A stretch of DNA of 64,000 nucleotides, taken from positions 19,241,116-19,305,115 of the forward strand of contig CM055100.1 of NCBI GenBank assembly GCA_029204225.1. Direction: 5' to 3'. Shown here one piece after another: positions 1-12,400 of this stretch. The stretch comes from Diphasiastrum complanatum (Eukaryota; Streptophyta; Lycopodiopsida; Lycopodiales; Lycopodiaceae). The position numbers were made by a program, and so were the translations under genes. The notes under the pieces were generated by a model. That model searched no databases, had not been told where the DNA came from, and saw nothing but the letters and a program-made list of their open reading frames with translations. Positions within the stretch are counted from its first letter, which is position 1. Each line of letters opens with the position of its first letter.

Positions 1-662
1 TAAAATGAGAGTTTCTGTCAGACACAATGATCTAGGTACTCCATGAAGTCTGAATACATGTTGCATAAACAAATTAGTTGTATCACGTGCATCAATCTTA
101 TTACTAGTTGGGATAAAATTAGTTATTTTAATGGAATTTGTCAGCCACAATTCAAATAGCTTGATGTTGTTGTTGTGTACGTAGTAAACAAGTAGTAAAG
201 TCCATAGAAATACTCTCTGATCTCCCCTTAGGTATGGGTAACGAGAGTAACGCACTTTAATCCTTTCAACCTTATCAGCGTTACAATTAAAACAATGTGT
301 CACATAATGGTTTACTTCTCTCTTAAGTTTAGACCACCATCAACTCATAGGTCGACACCATGATGACCGGGCACTAGGGTTACCGGGATAGAGATGTAAG
401 ATCCTCTTTCGCAATACCTCACAAGCTGGAATAAGAGCCTTACCATTTTTCATCACTATTCCATCTTCTATGGAATACTTAAGGTAAGTGCAAACCAAGG
501 TAGAAGAGCTCTCCTCTTGAGACTTTACATGGCCATGACCAACATCATGTTCCACTTTCTTATAGTGAGGTTAGAGATTCCTGCATAAGCTCAGACCATC
601 TGGCTTGTCTGCCTCCAAGGTCTGGTTGCTTACAAAAGTATCTCAACTTATCATGATCAGTG
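1..662 (-). mobile_element. Ty3/gypsy chromovirus pol fragment, cut by the window edge
   Basis: Reading the minus strand, this stretch matches the RNase H end, the integrase zinc-binding region and the integrase core of the complete gypsy element at 42158-48667. The clearest block is 340-555, where the peptides YSIEDGIVM and [16 protein letters not shown] recur almost unchanged. Relative to that element about 140 bp are missing near 575, and the reading frame is broken, so it is a dead copy. It continues beyond base 1. It probably sits in or downstream of the host gene at 2121-5603, in the same orientation. Confidence 0.85.
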
Positions 663-2120
663 AATCACCTCTTATTCCACCTCCTTTGGCCCTTAATAGG
701 TGGCAGGTCCAAAGGGCACTACCTGGCGTGTGCATGCGCCCAACCTTACGTGGCAGCCCCTATGGGCTCCACTTTGCCCTTAGGCCACCTGGTCACGACT
801 CCACAAAGCCACCTCACCCAAGTGACCTTGGGTCAAAGCTTATCCCCCAACGCGTTAATCACCTCCATGGTCACGCAACCATATGACCTTTTGGACCTAC
901 TAGAGAACTCTATAGCAAGCTCTCAGCCGTAGTACAGGTCACAAGTACAACAGATAGACCTTGGTGATGGGAGGAAGATCATCCTCACATGGAGTTCATA
1001 ATTCTTTTGTTTGCTATTTTGTTATGTTGCAAATATTTTTCTACAAATGTGGAGATGGCTTAGCTTGGGGAAAAAGGTGAGGGTAAAGAGGGAAGAGTAT
1101 TATGAGCCCCCCCTTCTTGGAAAGCTGAAGAACATAGGTCTGGGCCTGCACTCGCCGTACGTGGAAGGTTCAAACCTTCTGCAATAAAGTTAGCACATAG
1201 TTGCAGGTATAATGACTAGAAGGCATTGACGTACTGACTGTTACGTATTTGCTTCGTGTTTTGAAGCTAAACTTGGACCCAAACATTGTTTTCTAGATCC
1301 CTCAGAAATTATGCCATAAAAAGTAAAAAAAAAACTCAACAGTCTATCTAATGTTCCAGAACAGAATGTTGGAGTTTTCTGAGATATGCATTCCGTACAC
1401 ATTCCAGAATGTCGTGTCCTAGAATGCAATGCAGCTATGATGAAAACCATTTGATAGGTAGGTCATCCATGCTATGGGCTGTGTTTACTGTCCGGACAAA
1501 CATATTCATAGAGTATGCTCCATAGAATGCTTTCATGAAAAGCCATCAATCCTGTAAACATGTATGTATCCTTTGTTGTTTTACCAATGCCAAGCAGTCA
1601 AGAACCCAAACAATTTGCAGAACCATCACCGCTGCATCATGCAACATCGTTGGCAACAAAAAGTCCTTATTTTACCAAGGCAAAGCAGACCTCTCAACAA
1701 AGCTCACTACTGTTTGCAATTTCCAGCCCAAACAAGAAAATTTGTGAAGCCACACATTCACCTTGCCCTCCACCAACCTATCCCTGGGTCACAGCTCCAA
1801 TATTCTACGTAGACATATTTTAAATGGACAGGATACAAACCCCTACATTAGAAAACCCAAGGCCCATGCTCAATTGATGTGAATGAACCCAAGTGTACTT
1901 CTAGTTAATTGACAACTTTGACCCATTGGACAATAATTATTATTTTTTATTATGTTTCTTGCATGCTCACTTAGTTTGACACATCACTAGCATGCTCAAC
2001 AATGTCAGCAGATTGTAGTGCTCACTGATCCTTGGTCTACATCACAACTATCTTACAAGATAATGTGAATCCAAAATTCATTAGTTTCAGGTGTTGGAAA
2101 AAAATCAAAAAGAAAGAAAC
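663..2120. other. No gene recognised; intergenic or intronic sequence
   Basis: The first 300 bases are GC-rich and could be an LTR or UTR scrap of the neighbouring gypsy copy, but no paired LTR is visible. The rest is AT-rich with only short random ORFs. The missing last exon of the gene at 2121-5603 could lie here or left of the window; I looked for it on the minus strand and did not find it. Confidence 0.5.
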
Positions 2121-2168
2121 CTTAATGTGTAGCTTAATGAAGAGACAATATCAACCTTCAGTTTGTAC
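2121..2168 (-). CDS. Short internal exon of AIRIM-like gene
   Basis: 48 bases behind a TTTGCAG acceptor continue the frame as YKLKVDIVSSLSYTL and stop at a GT donor, phase 2. The next exon is not identified. Confidence 0.5.
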
Positions 2169-5100
2169 CTGCAAACCAAACAATCAAGAATGAAAAACTA
2201 TTTGTATATTTAGATAAGTTCTATTTGACAATATATCTGAATGATCCAACTATGGCTAACTAACTGTCAAAGAATGAGTTACTTAGCTCAGAATTGAGAA
2301 ATAACGTGCACAAAAAGTGTTACAATTGGAATGCTCACTCATCATGGTGCATTGTATAAAGGGCTTTTAAGCCATCCAAACAATCATTTAGACTTGGCCT
2401 TGATCCAATTCGCTGCTGTGCTTGTTGAAGAGTTGGCTGCGGCCTTTCTGCCCTCAATAAATTGCATCCATCATGCCATGATTTTTCGATGGATTTGCTA
2501 ACTTTCTCCAACTCTACTCTGCAAATGCAAGATATCATGGACCTAGTGGGAAAATGTCCAACACCATGACCTACTTCACTTAGAATTGAAACAAGCACCA
2601 TCTCTTCTAAATCTTATGTGATATCAGGTGTATTGCAGAGTAAAAAAATAGTTATACAAGATGCTATCATTTATTTTTTAAAATTGAAAGATATGCATAC
2701 CTTACTAAATAGATTATATCTATTTTAACATTATTGCTTGTTAATCGTATTTGGGCTAGGCTGCACTCTCACTCAAACTCATGGGTCTTCTTACACTGTA
2801 GATAGGCCATAGGCCCTGTTGTTAGGTTGATTGTTTGGAAAATAAATGCTTAGTTCAAATCAACTAGCATAGCTTCGATTACATAGAGCTTAGAATCTTT
2901 TATCATGTCATTTGATTCTTGTTTTCCATCATATTGATAAGCACTGTTTTAATATGAAAAAACAAATCTGATTCATGGCTGCATATTGACACTTCATTCA
3001 AACAAAAAATGTGTAGTTTGAAGTTAAAAAATGCACCCAAAAAAGGTTTGAGTAAGAACTTCGCCCTTGATTTTGAGAGCCACGATCTATGCTGGGGAAA
3101 TGGAGGGCACCTACTGCTGCAACAAGGTCATCCGTTATTATCAAATGACGATTCCATGGATGCATCATAAATTATGGATGTGTACATTAGAAGTGATGGG
3201 AGTTGAAGAAGGCAATTCTTCTTTCACTATTAAGAACTACAAGAGCCAAACCACCCTAATTCCTGGTCCCTTGCCACCCAACCGCTCCACTCAGTCATAG
3301 TATGCTTAAACAAACGCTCTAAGAATTACAACTATCCTAGGGTAATAAGGGAAGGGAAGGGAGCACCGTGGAGAGAGGATAAATGAGAGAGTCAAAGAGG
3401 GGGTCTCCATTCATCAGATCTTCATTTCTGTTGGGCTCTAGAATTGTTTACTTCAAATTGTCCTGTTTGCAATAAAAGCCTTAAGAACATTTTTTGGCTC
3501 TAGTTCTCTCTACAGTTGTCAGACCTAAGTTCTAAATTCCATCTATGAACTTCGTTCTTCAAAATAATCATGCCAAATTGTTTTGGTCCAAAAAAATAAA
3601 GAGTACACAGAAAGCTATATTCATCCAGTCAATTACAGACAGAGATACACTGCAAACCAAAAAGACGCTGTGATGAAAACAGTCAACGTTACAAGCTTAC
3701 TCGTTCCAACCAAAGGCACCTAGGATTACAAAAACTTCTTATGGTTGATTAACACATAGGAGAGAGTGCTATAAGCTACGCACACTCTGCCTTGATAGCA
3801 CAAGTCTATAGGCCTACATAAAACGGTTTTGGGAGCTCAAATCAAGGACTATTTATGGGTTGTGTATGGTTGAATTTCAACCACCTGTTGGATCCAAGCT
3901 CCAAAGAAAAGAATCAGCTCATTTATACATGTCATGATTTCTAGATTATTGACAGATTATCTGTAAAGTAGGCCATTGAGTTTTCTTTCACAAGTTCATC
4001 CTTATCATCGCTCATCATCTAGTTTGGGACCCAACTAGCATTAAGAGTGATAATTACTTGCAAAAGCTCCCGATTCCAAAAGGGCTTCCCTCCGTACGTA
4101 GTGTTCATTTGTTTAACAACCTCTTGCTAATAAATTGGCACACCTTCGCTTTATACAATTCTCCTAAAAAAATTCAAGGCAAAATATAAAAAGCACAACA
4201 TAAAATAAATTAATTTTGAGTTCCGGAAAACCCTAATTCTCAAACCGGATCATATTCCGAAATGTGGCTTGCAAGTAAATAGGCGTTGGTGGCTAATTCA
4301 AACCACTTAGATTTCATTCAAGAGATCGACGCCTTATAAGTAGGACAAAAGCACAAACATCATTAAATTCAAAAATATTATAAAATATTGGAAGGATTAT
4401 AAGTGATAATCCATCAAAAAAATGTTACATTAACAAGAATACTTATAACATGCTTTGTCAAACTCAATATAGCAACCAAGAAGGGTAACTTACAAGGTCT
4501 TATTCATGGATTGAAAAATACATTCCAACGACTCAACTTGTTTTGCTGGTAAATCTCTTACGATATTTTCAACATCCTTTAGAACTCCAAAGTTTTCCCT
4601 CTCTGATAAGACCTAATGCTTGCCAAAAACAATGAAGGTAGCTTAGATTCTAGAACATGGTCTCCATAATAATCATGATGCTTAGGAAAGCACAAATATC
4701 CAACTATGAAAATGCTTCATAAACCTCCTCATTAATAGCCCAAAAAAATTATCACTTGTGTTTTTACTTCAAAACTAGTTATTAGTAGTATTAAATTCAA
4801 ATGATATGAAGATGCACGTTGAATCTAAAGATCAAAGATCAGTTGAGCTGCAAGCAATGCAAATCCACACACACAAGACAAATAACGGGTTTGACCCTAA
4901 CATTGCTAGGAACTTTTCATAAGGCTGCTACACCTGCGTTGTAATCACCTATTCATGATATCTTTCCAAGCAAAAACACATGAACTAGATGTGACAATTC
5001 AATAGACCTAAAACCTTGAATATGTACAGCTATAGCAACATGCACCTTAATAAGGATGAACTACTTAAATAGCATGCTAGAACACAAGGCTACAAAAAGC

Positions 5101-5603
5101 ACCTTAATAAGGATGAACTACTTAAACAGCATGCTAGAACACAAGGCTACAAAAGTGGCACGTAACCTCGATTCTTGATATCTTGAAATGCAAGTTTAAA
5201 AAATAAGATATGTGTTAGCATAAAATATTTTGTGCACTTTCATTGAAGCATACTCATTCAACTTAAACAATAGAAATCTAGAGGTTGACAATCGATAATC
5301 AAAGTAAACTTCTCATTCAAGCAGAAGATAGAGCAAGATACTCATAGTTTCTACAAGTTGACAAACCGTGGATGGGTGAGAAATAAAAACAACGAGGAAG
5401 ATAAAAAAGTAAAGGTTGATTACTTGCAACCTATCAAGAATGGAACATGCATTGCTAGATAAATTTAGAAGTTGCTCTTGTAGTGCTTTCCAATCAACGA
5501 GATGTTCCTTAACTCTTTTGTACTTTTGCTCATATTTCTTCAATAGTCTTTCCATTCGTCTCAAAAGCAACCTACAGTTGAAAAGAATTTCATCATCAAG
5601 CAT
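2121..5603 (-). CDS. AIRIM/C1orf109-like coiled-coil protein (At5g43822-like), four exons, 3' end missing
   Basis: Four minus-strand exons join in phase with GT-AG introns: 5603-5424, 4600-4494, 2518-2339 and 2168-2121, giving about 171 residues. Residues 1-60 are a charged helix (MERLLKKYEQKYKRVKEHL) followed by NACSILDRLQ. The middle carries RDLPAKQVESLE, and the third exon ends in RPSLNDCLDGLKALYTMHHD, continued by EYKLKVDIVSSL in the fourth. This order (N-terminal helix, central coil, then a PS-x-x-D-CLDGL-type helix) fits my memory of the plant At5g43822 protein and, more distantly, animal AIRIM, a partner in ribosome maturation. That assignment is from memory of the family and was not searched. 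The start is uncertain: ATG at 5603, or the ATG of MERLL behind a possible acceptor near 5568. The exon after 2121 is not found. Introns are 823, 1975 and 170 bp. Confidence 0.6.
2339..2518 (-). CDS. Internal exon of AIRIM-like gene
   Basis: 180 bases between a TTTGCAG acceptor and a GTGAGC donor encode VELEKVSKSIEKSW and, near the end, SRPSLNDCLDGLKALY. This is the most conserved-looking part of the protein. Confidence 0.65.
2519..4493 (-). other. Intron of the AIRIM-like gene
   Basis: 1,975 bp of AT-rich sequence between the two exons. The plus-strand ORF at 3067-3300 has no recognisable domain and is taken as chance. No mobile element was recognised. Confidence 0.5.
4494..4600 (-). CDS. 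Internal exon of AIRIM-like gene
   Basis: The 107-base exon has an AG acceptor directly upstream and a consensus GTAAGT donor. It encodes 35 residues including DVENIVRDLPAKQVESLE and leaves two bases that complete a leucine codon with the first base of the next exon. It is too short to show as a long ORF and was found by phase matching. Confidence 0.6.
5042..5154. repeat. 57-bp tandem duplication
   Basis: Two adjacent units starting GCACCTTAATAAGGATG differ at one internal position (AAATAGC versus AAACAGC) and at the end of an A run. It lies upstream of the AIRIM-like first visible exon's neighbour, in the intron at 4601-5423. The near identity means the duplication is recent. Confidence 0.9.
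5424..5603 (-). CDS. Exon 1 (or 2) of AIRIM-like gene
   Basis: It encodes the N-terminal basic and acidic helix and ends after LDRLQ at a GTAATC donor, phase 0. The upstream limit is not certain because an AG acceptor within the ORF would place the start at an internal methionine. Confidence 0.55.
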
Positions 5604-6245
5604 ACACTCACAGAAAACAAAATAGAAAGGGGAAACTAGACCTCCCGAATATTAGTGCTCTACACCATTCTTCAATGCTATAAAAATGTCCTTTCTAGAC
5701 TACTACCTCAACAAAAGTGCACAAATTTCAATTATCATGGATCACACCTCTAGCATCCTTTTGAAGATTACTTAACCTTCAATAAAGTGTCACAAAGTTT
5801 AATCCTTTCCATAAAAACATCTTTGATCGAGTGACAAAGTTCATATTTACACAATTTGCAAAGTTCCTTCCGAAAAAACATCTTCTTTACTGATAGTGAG
5901 AGAGACTCACAAGCATGTTATGAGCAATCTTACAAGGTCTACAATATGCTTGAAACAAGCCATTTTTATAGCAACTTGCAAAATGATTGCATTCGACCAA
6001 GATTGGCAATGCTTTTTATTTTGTGAACCAACAGAGACATCACACAAGATTGTGTCCACAAAATTGATGGAAGGCTTATCAGATGAAAGAACTTCACATC
6101 AAATGCATACACTAATCTTGAATTGAAGAGAGACTCCACTTCTCCCAAATTTGTATGAAAACAAACCCTACCATCTCCCTCCCCCTCTCAATCTCTCTAT
6201 AGTCTACTGAGGAAAGCTTCTACATATAGAATCTAATTACTCCTG
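5604..6245. other. No gene recognised
   Basis: AT-rich sequence upstream of the AIRIM-like exons and before the copia fragment. The missing 5' exon or promoter of that gene could lie here, but no start or TATA box can be supported. Confidence 0.4.
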
Positions 6246-7775
6246 GAATACTTGACGAAGATCAAGGATCTTCGTGAGGAGCTTCTCAATATTGATGAGA
6301 TAATTGAGGATGTTCAATTTGTTTCCATTACTCTCAACTCATTACCTTCATCTTATCTTCCATTTGTTTCATCTTTGAGTATCTCGCTTAGGGGACATCA
6401 ACTCTCCTTTGATGAACTTGTTGGGCTGCTTCTTCAAGAGGAGCAAACGAGGCAAAATTTTGCGGGTGACACTCAACAAGATCAAGCTTTCTTCACGGAA
6501 GGCAAGGGCAAAGGCAAGTCAAAAGGAAAGGGCAAGCCTCCTTCCAAGGATGAGCAAAAGCCCATTGGAGGTCAAAATGTCAACACTCAAAAGAAGAAAG
6601 GGAAGTGCCATTATTGCAAGAAGTATGGGTGCTTCATCAAGGATTGTAAGAAGAAGCTTGCGAAAGAGGAGAGTAAAGGAATTGATACTAGTGCTTCACT
6701 TGCTACTTTGGAGCAAGAGCTTGAAGATAGTGGTGATCTCTTCAACCAAGACTATGCTTTTGTGTCTAATATTGCTTCTACTAGTACTACTACATCTATG
6801 AGGAATTTAGATTTTGTTTTGCAAGTTGCTGATTTTCAGCCCATTGAATGGGTGATTGATAGTGGTGCTACTCATCATATGACTTCTCGCAAAGAAGCAT
6901 TCACTAAATTAGTGAAAGTGCAAAATGGAAGTAAGGTACAATGTGCAGATGATGCATCTTATTCTATTCATGGAATTGGAATTGTAGCCATCATTTTGCC
7001 TAATGGTGAAGAAAAGTACATTAAGAATGTGCTTTATGTTCCGGAAATCAAGAAGAATATTCTTTCGGTTTCAACTATGTTGAGGCAAGGACTAGTTGTT
7101 GAGTTCAAAGAAGATAAGTGTCTTGTCAAGGATCCTAAAAGATCACTCTTGATTATTGTTTCGGGAACAATGCATGCTGGCTTATTCATTATGGATACCT
7201 ATGAGCGACGAATTCCCTCTACATGTCTTGTTGCTTCTACATCACAATCATTGGAGTTGGCTGAATTGTGGCACGCAAGGTTTGGGCATCTCAACTTTGC
7301 AAGTTTGAAGAAGCTGAAGACATTTAATATGGTAGAAGACATTCCTGCTATTGAGCAGCCGGAAGGGCATGTATGCGAGGGGTGCATACTTGGAAAGTTT
7401 CAAAGGAAACCTTTTCCAATTGATGGAACTATAAGGGTTCTTGATAAATTTGATTTGGTTCATAGTGATGTTTGTGGTCCAATGAGGACCGAATTCATTG
7501 GAAAGTGCATCTATTTTGTGACTTTTATAGATGACTTTTCGCGTTTTACATGGATCTATTGAAGGCTAACTCGAAAGTTTTTCAATGTTTCAAAGATTTT
7601 CTAGCAATGGTGGAAAATCAGTTTGGGCATTCTTTGAAGACCCTACGCACCGATCGAGGAGGGGAATACATTAAGAGTACGTTCGGTGCATTTCTTCGAG
7701 AAAAGGGAATTCTACATCAAATGACAACTCCCTATACGCCTCAACAAAATGGTGTTGCCGAGCGAAAGAATCGCA
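6246..7775 (+). mobile_element. Ty1/copia fragment A: gag-protease-integrase, both ends lost
   Basis: One long frame (to 7562) holds the end of the gag UBN2-type domain (TKIKDLREELLNIDE), a CCHC knuckle (CHYCKKYGCFIKDC, with Cys where the Gly-His spacing normally falls), the protease motif WVIDSGATHHM, the GAG-pre-integrase HARFGHLNFASL and the start of the integrase core (DLVHSDVCGPM). A frameshift near 7555 moves the integrase (TDRGGEY, TPQQNGVAERKN) to another frame. Reverse transcriptase and RNase H are absent. The 5' part of gag and the LTR are also missing. The 3' break at 7775/7776 joins it directly to an LTR remnant of the opposite-strand element next door, which is of the same family. 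Confidence 0.92.
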
Positions 7776-7867
7776 TAATATAATAAATGACCATGGTTAC
7801 ACAACTCTCGACCTTTTGGGTCAAAGTAACCTATGGTAATGTAAGCAATTCCATTTACATTCCAACA
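7776..7867 (-). repeat. Broken 3' LTR remnant of copia B
   Basis: Only the U3 start of the LTR is left, identical to 12788-12879. Its missing part and the missing end of copia A share one breakpoint at 7775/7776. Confidence 0.85.
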
Positions 7868-7985
7868 GCCTCCTTAAATGGAAATGCATAACATAACATG
7901 AAGTAACTTCTCGAAAGAGAAAAATGCAACTTGTTGTCCAAACTTCATGTCGCCAAATAAACTTCGCACCGAAGTAGTCAAAATC

Positions 7986-9320
7986 TCATCCCCAATCATG
8001 TCCAACATATAAAAGGAAAAGAATGTGTAATAATGAAGCATCGAGTCGAAGGGTGAGGATTTGCATGCTCCATCTGAAGTAGGGAACCAACATAAACTCG
8101 GCAATAAGTCGAAACATGGACTTGTTATCCATCATAGGCTCCCACATCATTCGGAAAAAAAATTTACCGTAAGGACAATAAAAAAGAGTACCAAACTCTT
8201 TTGGCATCACATCCTCCCAAACCTTGCCATCAATGACTTGCTCACATAGAATAGGCAATGTACCAACATCATGATGAAGAGTAAGTGTAGAACTAAAAAA
8301 ATCAGCAAGAGGTATTGATTTTAAAGAGGCATGTGCCTTTCCTTCGTAGTAAGACATTTCTTTGTTGTCCTGCACAATCTCCAACAGCCGACAAGGAACT
8401 GTTATGGGCTGTTCAACACTTTGCTACCCAAAGCGTTCCCAACATGGACCATGTTGTCCATAATCTTCTGCAGGCTGTTCCTGAAGCATAATGGACTGCT
8501 CATGATGTAAAATGGGTTGTAAATGACCAAAAGAAGATGACTGAACATGCTGTCCAACGTCTTCATCATAAAAAATTGGCAAACTATCAAGAGATGCATC
8601 AAGGTGTCATCAAAGCTGTCCCTCGAAGAGGCATGGGATGACATAGAAGATTCTTCAAGTAATGAAAAATTCTCTCCAAACAAATGCTCGCTCTTAACAC
8701 TTTGAACAAAAGTACTAATTGACACATGTTGACTCTCTCCTCGATTAGTACAAAAGGGTTCCAAAGAGTGCCCGAATTTTTCAGCCTTTGCTACAACATC
8801 AAATTGAAAAGGTTTCGCATTCACTAATGCATCCATCGCATGCATCAACTTGCGGTGACTTGAAAAAAAAAGATTGCTTTAACATCTGCTCAATGTATCG
8901 TTGTTGAGAGATGAAGATTCCAGCCCCATGTGGAAGATCAACAAGAACCCAAGTGTGGTTCTTCATGAGTGAGTTATAATCCTCTTGCATCGCATCCTCC
9001 CAACATTTCACTCCTTTGACCTACTCGTAAAAAACAGGTTTTACTGCTCCATCCTCAATAGAAATAAGAGCAAAATCAAAAAAATCAGCAAATTCTACTG
9101 ATTTAGTAGCGGCACAAGTCTTCCCTTCATAGAAATGATCCACTTCGTTGTCCTGCAAAGTCTGCAACAACCATTTAGGGACTGGTTTGGGCTGTCCCAA
9201 CAGCCTTACCTTTGTCAACACTTTGTTGTCCAAAGTGTTCCGAACTTGGACCTTGCTATCCAATGTTTTCCGAACTTGGACCTTGTTGTCCAATGTCTTC
9301 AACAGGCTGCTCTTCACCAT
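7986..9320 (-). repeat. Duplicated linker/RT-start block inside copia B
   Basis: The block at 9320-8810 encodes QDNEVDHFYEGKTCA, ADFFDFALISIEDG and KCWEDAMQEDYNSL (start of the RT domain). A second, diverged version at about 8500-7990 encodes QDNKEMSYYEGKAHA, ADFFSSTLTLHHDV and KVWEDVMPKEFGTL. The RT catalytic core that should separate this region from the RNase H is missing; only the scrap ISQQRYIEQML remains. The arrangement points to recombination between two relatives. Confidence 0.7.
9223..9300. repeat. 30-bp tandem repeat, 2.6 units
   Basis: Units begin at 9223, 9253 and 9283 and share CCGAACTTGGACC. On the minus strand they encode a repeating TLDNKVQVR peptide in the copia linker between integrase and reverse transcriptase. 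Confidence 0.8.
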
Positions 9321-9613
9321 AAAGGTTCTTCTTAATGAACTATGGGCTGCAAAATTGAAGAAGTACTGAACTGTCCACTAGAAGTAGATGGCAGTCCCTT
9401 CTCTTCGTGATTAGATGGCAAAACCAAATTTGGAAATATTTTAACATATGCATCATGGGGGAAGTCCCCTTTCATGACATGAGTGGGGGTAACATCATAG
9501 GAGGTCTTTTCATCAAAATGAACATCACGACTCACTATGATTTTATCAGTATCCATATTAAACAACCTATAACCCTTGCTTTCGCTACTATAGCCAACAA
9601 ATATGCATTTAAC

Positions 9614-10367
9614 TCATGTATCATCAAGCTTGATTCTTAGCTTATCGGGAATGAAAGCATAAGCCGTGCAATCAAAGATGCGTAAGTGTGAAACGGTAGG
9701 CTTCTTACCATACCAAACTTCATAAGGAGTTAATACCTTCAAGGCTTTAGTAGGACACCGATTACTAATGTAAGCCGCCGTTATAACCACTTTAGCCCAA
9801 AACTTGTGAGGTAGGCCCTTTGCCTTGAGCATGCATCAAGCCATCTCCATGATAGTGCGATTCTTTCTTTCGACAACCCATTTTGTTGAGATGTGTAAGG
9901 GGTTGTCATTTGATGATGGAAACCTTTGCTTTGAAGACAAGTACCGAACATATTTTTTATATATTCCCCTCCTCGGTCGGTACGTAAGATCTTCAAAGAG
10001 TGCCCAAACTGATTTTCTATCATTGCTAGAAAATCCACTTCAGATTTTGCCTTCATAAGATAAATCCATGTAAATCTTGAAAGGTCATCAATAAAAGTAA
10101 CAAAGTACTTACACCTTCCAATGGATTCGGTCCTCATTGGACCACATACATCACTATGATCCAAATCAAATTTGCCATCAACTCGAATAGTTCCATCAAT
10201 TGGAAAAGCTTGCCTTTGACATCTTCCAAGTATGCATCTTCACATACATGTCCTTCGGGATGCTCAATATTAGGAATGTCTTCAACCATATTGAATCTCT
10301 TCAACATCTTCAAGCTAGCAAAGTTGAGATGTCCAGACCTAACATGCCATAATTCAGCCAAATCCAA
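9614..10367 (-). pseudogene. copia B integrase remnants
   Basis: Three overlapping frames (10367-10134, 10164-9781, 9832-9614) carry the GAG-pre-integrase (RSGHLNFASLK), the integrase core (HSDVCGPMRTESIG, FIDDLSRFTW, TDRGGEYIKNMFG) and its downstream part (LPHKFWAKVV, RIFDCTAYAFIP). At least two frameshifts separate them. Confidence 0.85.
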
Positions 10368-10400
10368 AGAATGTGAACTTGATGCAACAAGACGAAAAGA

Positions 10401-11798
10401 TTATGAAGCTCTTTGCTCATAGGTATCCATAAGGAACAATCCACCACGTAATGTTCCCGAAGCAATGATCATAAGAGTCTTTGGGTCTTTGATAAGATAT
10501 TTGTCTTCTTTGAATTCCACAACCAATCCTTGGTTCATAATTGTAGAGACCGGAATGAGATCCTTTTTTATTTTTGGAACATAAAGTACATTATGAATGT
10601 ACTTCTCCTCACCATCGGGTAAGATAATGGGGATCACTCCAATACCTTTGATAGAATAAGAGGTGTTATCAACACCTTGAGCTTTGCTTCCATCATGCAC
10701 TTTTACAAGCTTTGTGAAGACTTCTTTGTGATAAGTCATATGGCGTGTGGCACCGCTATCAATCACCCAATCAATAGATGAAAAAACAACAACTTGTAAA
10801 GCTGAAGATGAGCTGTTTTCTGCTGAAAAACCAGCAAGATTTGAAGTGGCAAAAATCTCGTCTTGAGGAGAGATGAGATTATTAGTGACAAAAGCATAAT
10901 CATTATTGAAAAGATTATCCTCCTTTTCAAATTGTTGTTCCAAAGTAATGATTGCGGTACTTGTATCGTTACCTTTCTCTTTTTCCTTTGAAAGCCTCTT
11001 CCTATATTCTTTGATGTGATGCCCAAACTTCTTGCAATAGTGGCACTTACCCTTCTTCTTGGAGCCTTGATCTTGAACTTCCTTAGATTTTTTATCATCT
11101 TTGGAAGTTTTCAAAGAAGGCTTCCCTTTCCACTTGCCTTTGCCTTTAGCAAAGAAAAGTTGATCCTTGTTTGCTCTTCTTGAAGACGTAGGCCAACAAG
11201 TTCGTCGAAGGAGATGTTGTCCCCTAAGAGAAATGCTCAATGATGACACAAATGGAAGGTAAGAATTAGGAAGAGAGTTGAGAGTAATAGATACAAATTG
11301 TGAGTTCTCAATCACCTCATCAATACTAAGAAGCTCCTCTTGAAGATCCTTGATCTTTGTCAAGTGGTTTGTAAGCAAATCACCTTCTTGCATCTTCAAG
11401 ATAGAAAGTTGATTTCGAAGATATACCACTTTTGCCAGATTCTTTACTTGAAACATCTTGGCAAGAGTCTCCCAAGCACTTTTGGAAGTCTTGCATGATC
11501 TAATATGAGGAAGGATAGATCTCTTCACTGATAATGCAATGACAGAATGTGCTTGTGCATCTCGTCGATCCCACTTCTTTTGCTCATCGGAAGACACCTC
11601 CGTAGATGATGAAGTAGTTGTTCTAGATGGTGTATTAGGTGCCAAGGTAGGTGGCCTCTCTTCGTCACCACTAACCACTTCCCACAAACCTTTAGCAATT
11701 AGAAGGTTCTTTATCATGTAGCACCACAAGGAATAGTTTGTGCCATCCAGCCTATCTTCATTAGATAAAGAACCAATAGACTCTGATTCTTTAGCCAT
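10401..11798 (-). pseudogene. copia B gag-protease frame
   Basis: A 465-residue frame beginning MAKESESIGSL. The N-terminal half is the copia gag domain (DGTNYSLWCYMIKNLL), followed by a lysine-rich linker, a CCHC-like knuckle with a lost Cys, and the aspartic protease DSGAT. In the stretch around residues 200-215 the frame is locally shifted (RRTCWPTSSRRAN) where copy A reads LSFDELVGLLLQEE, so even this long frame carries two compensating indels. Stops follow before the GAG-pre-integrase domain at 10367. Confidence 0.85.
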
Positions 11799-12400
11799 AA
11801 CAGAAAAATTAGCTTGTAATAATTAGGAAATAAACTTTCCAAGACAAAATCTACTCAAAGAGCAGCAACCTCAAAGCTGAAATTATGAGCACAATAGATT
11901 GCAATACTCCACATGCAATTTGCTTAACAAGTAATGAAATAGGTGGCTGATTTCTGCACAAAAAACAGAATGCTCAGACTTCAAATGAAGCCAAAACCAA
12001 AACCAGAAATTTGTGGCTAAAAAGCGTGCACACTATGTGCATATAGAGCTGATGGTAGCGCCCTACTCCAAGCACACCAATAGGGGAATTTCAGCAAGAA
12101 ATGTGTCCAAAACACATGTATCTTCATTTAAGAAGTAATTCTGATATTTTCAGCATGTAATTGAGTCAAAATCACATGCAATTGGTTTGAGCATGGGCGC
12201 CCTACTGCTAGCTCTTAGATAGGTGAAAGTGCCCTTCAATTTCCTGCAATTTCCTGCAAAAAAGTTATAAGAAGATGAACAGATTCTTCTCCTGCAAAAA
12301 TCAACATCTTGATGATTTTTTGCAACCAAAAAGGGAAGAAGATAGCTTCCTATTGGGCGCCCTCCTATAAGCAATATGATCACCTAAAGGCTCTGATACT

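Noticed and set aside
1160-1190. tRNA B box (GGTTCAAACC)
   Set aside because: No A box or foldable arms at the right distance.
3067-3300. 77-residue plus-strand ORF
   Set aside because: Intronic, no recognisable domain, and composition as expected by chance.
9220-9300. CRISPR-like direct repeats
   Set aside because: Contiguous 30-bp units without spacers, in a coding linker of a copia element in plant DNA.
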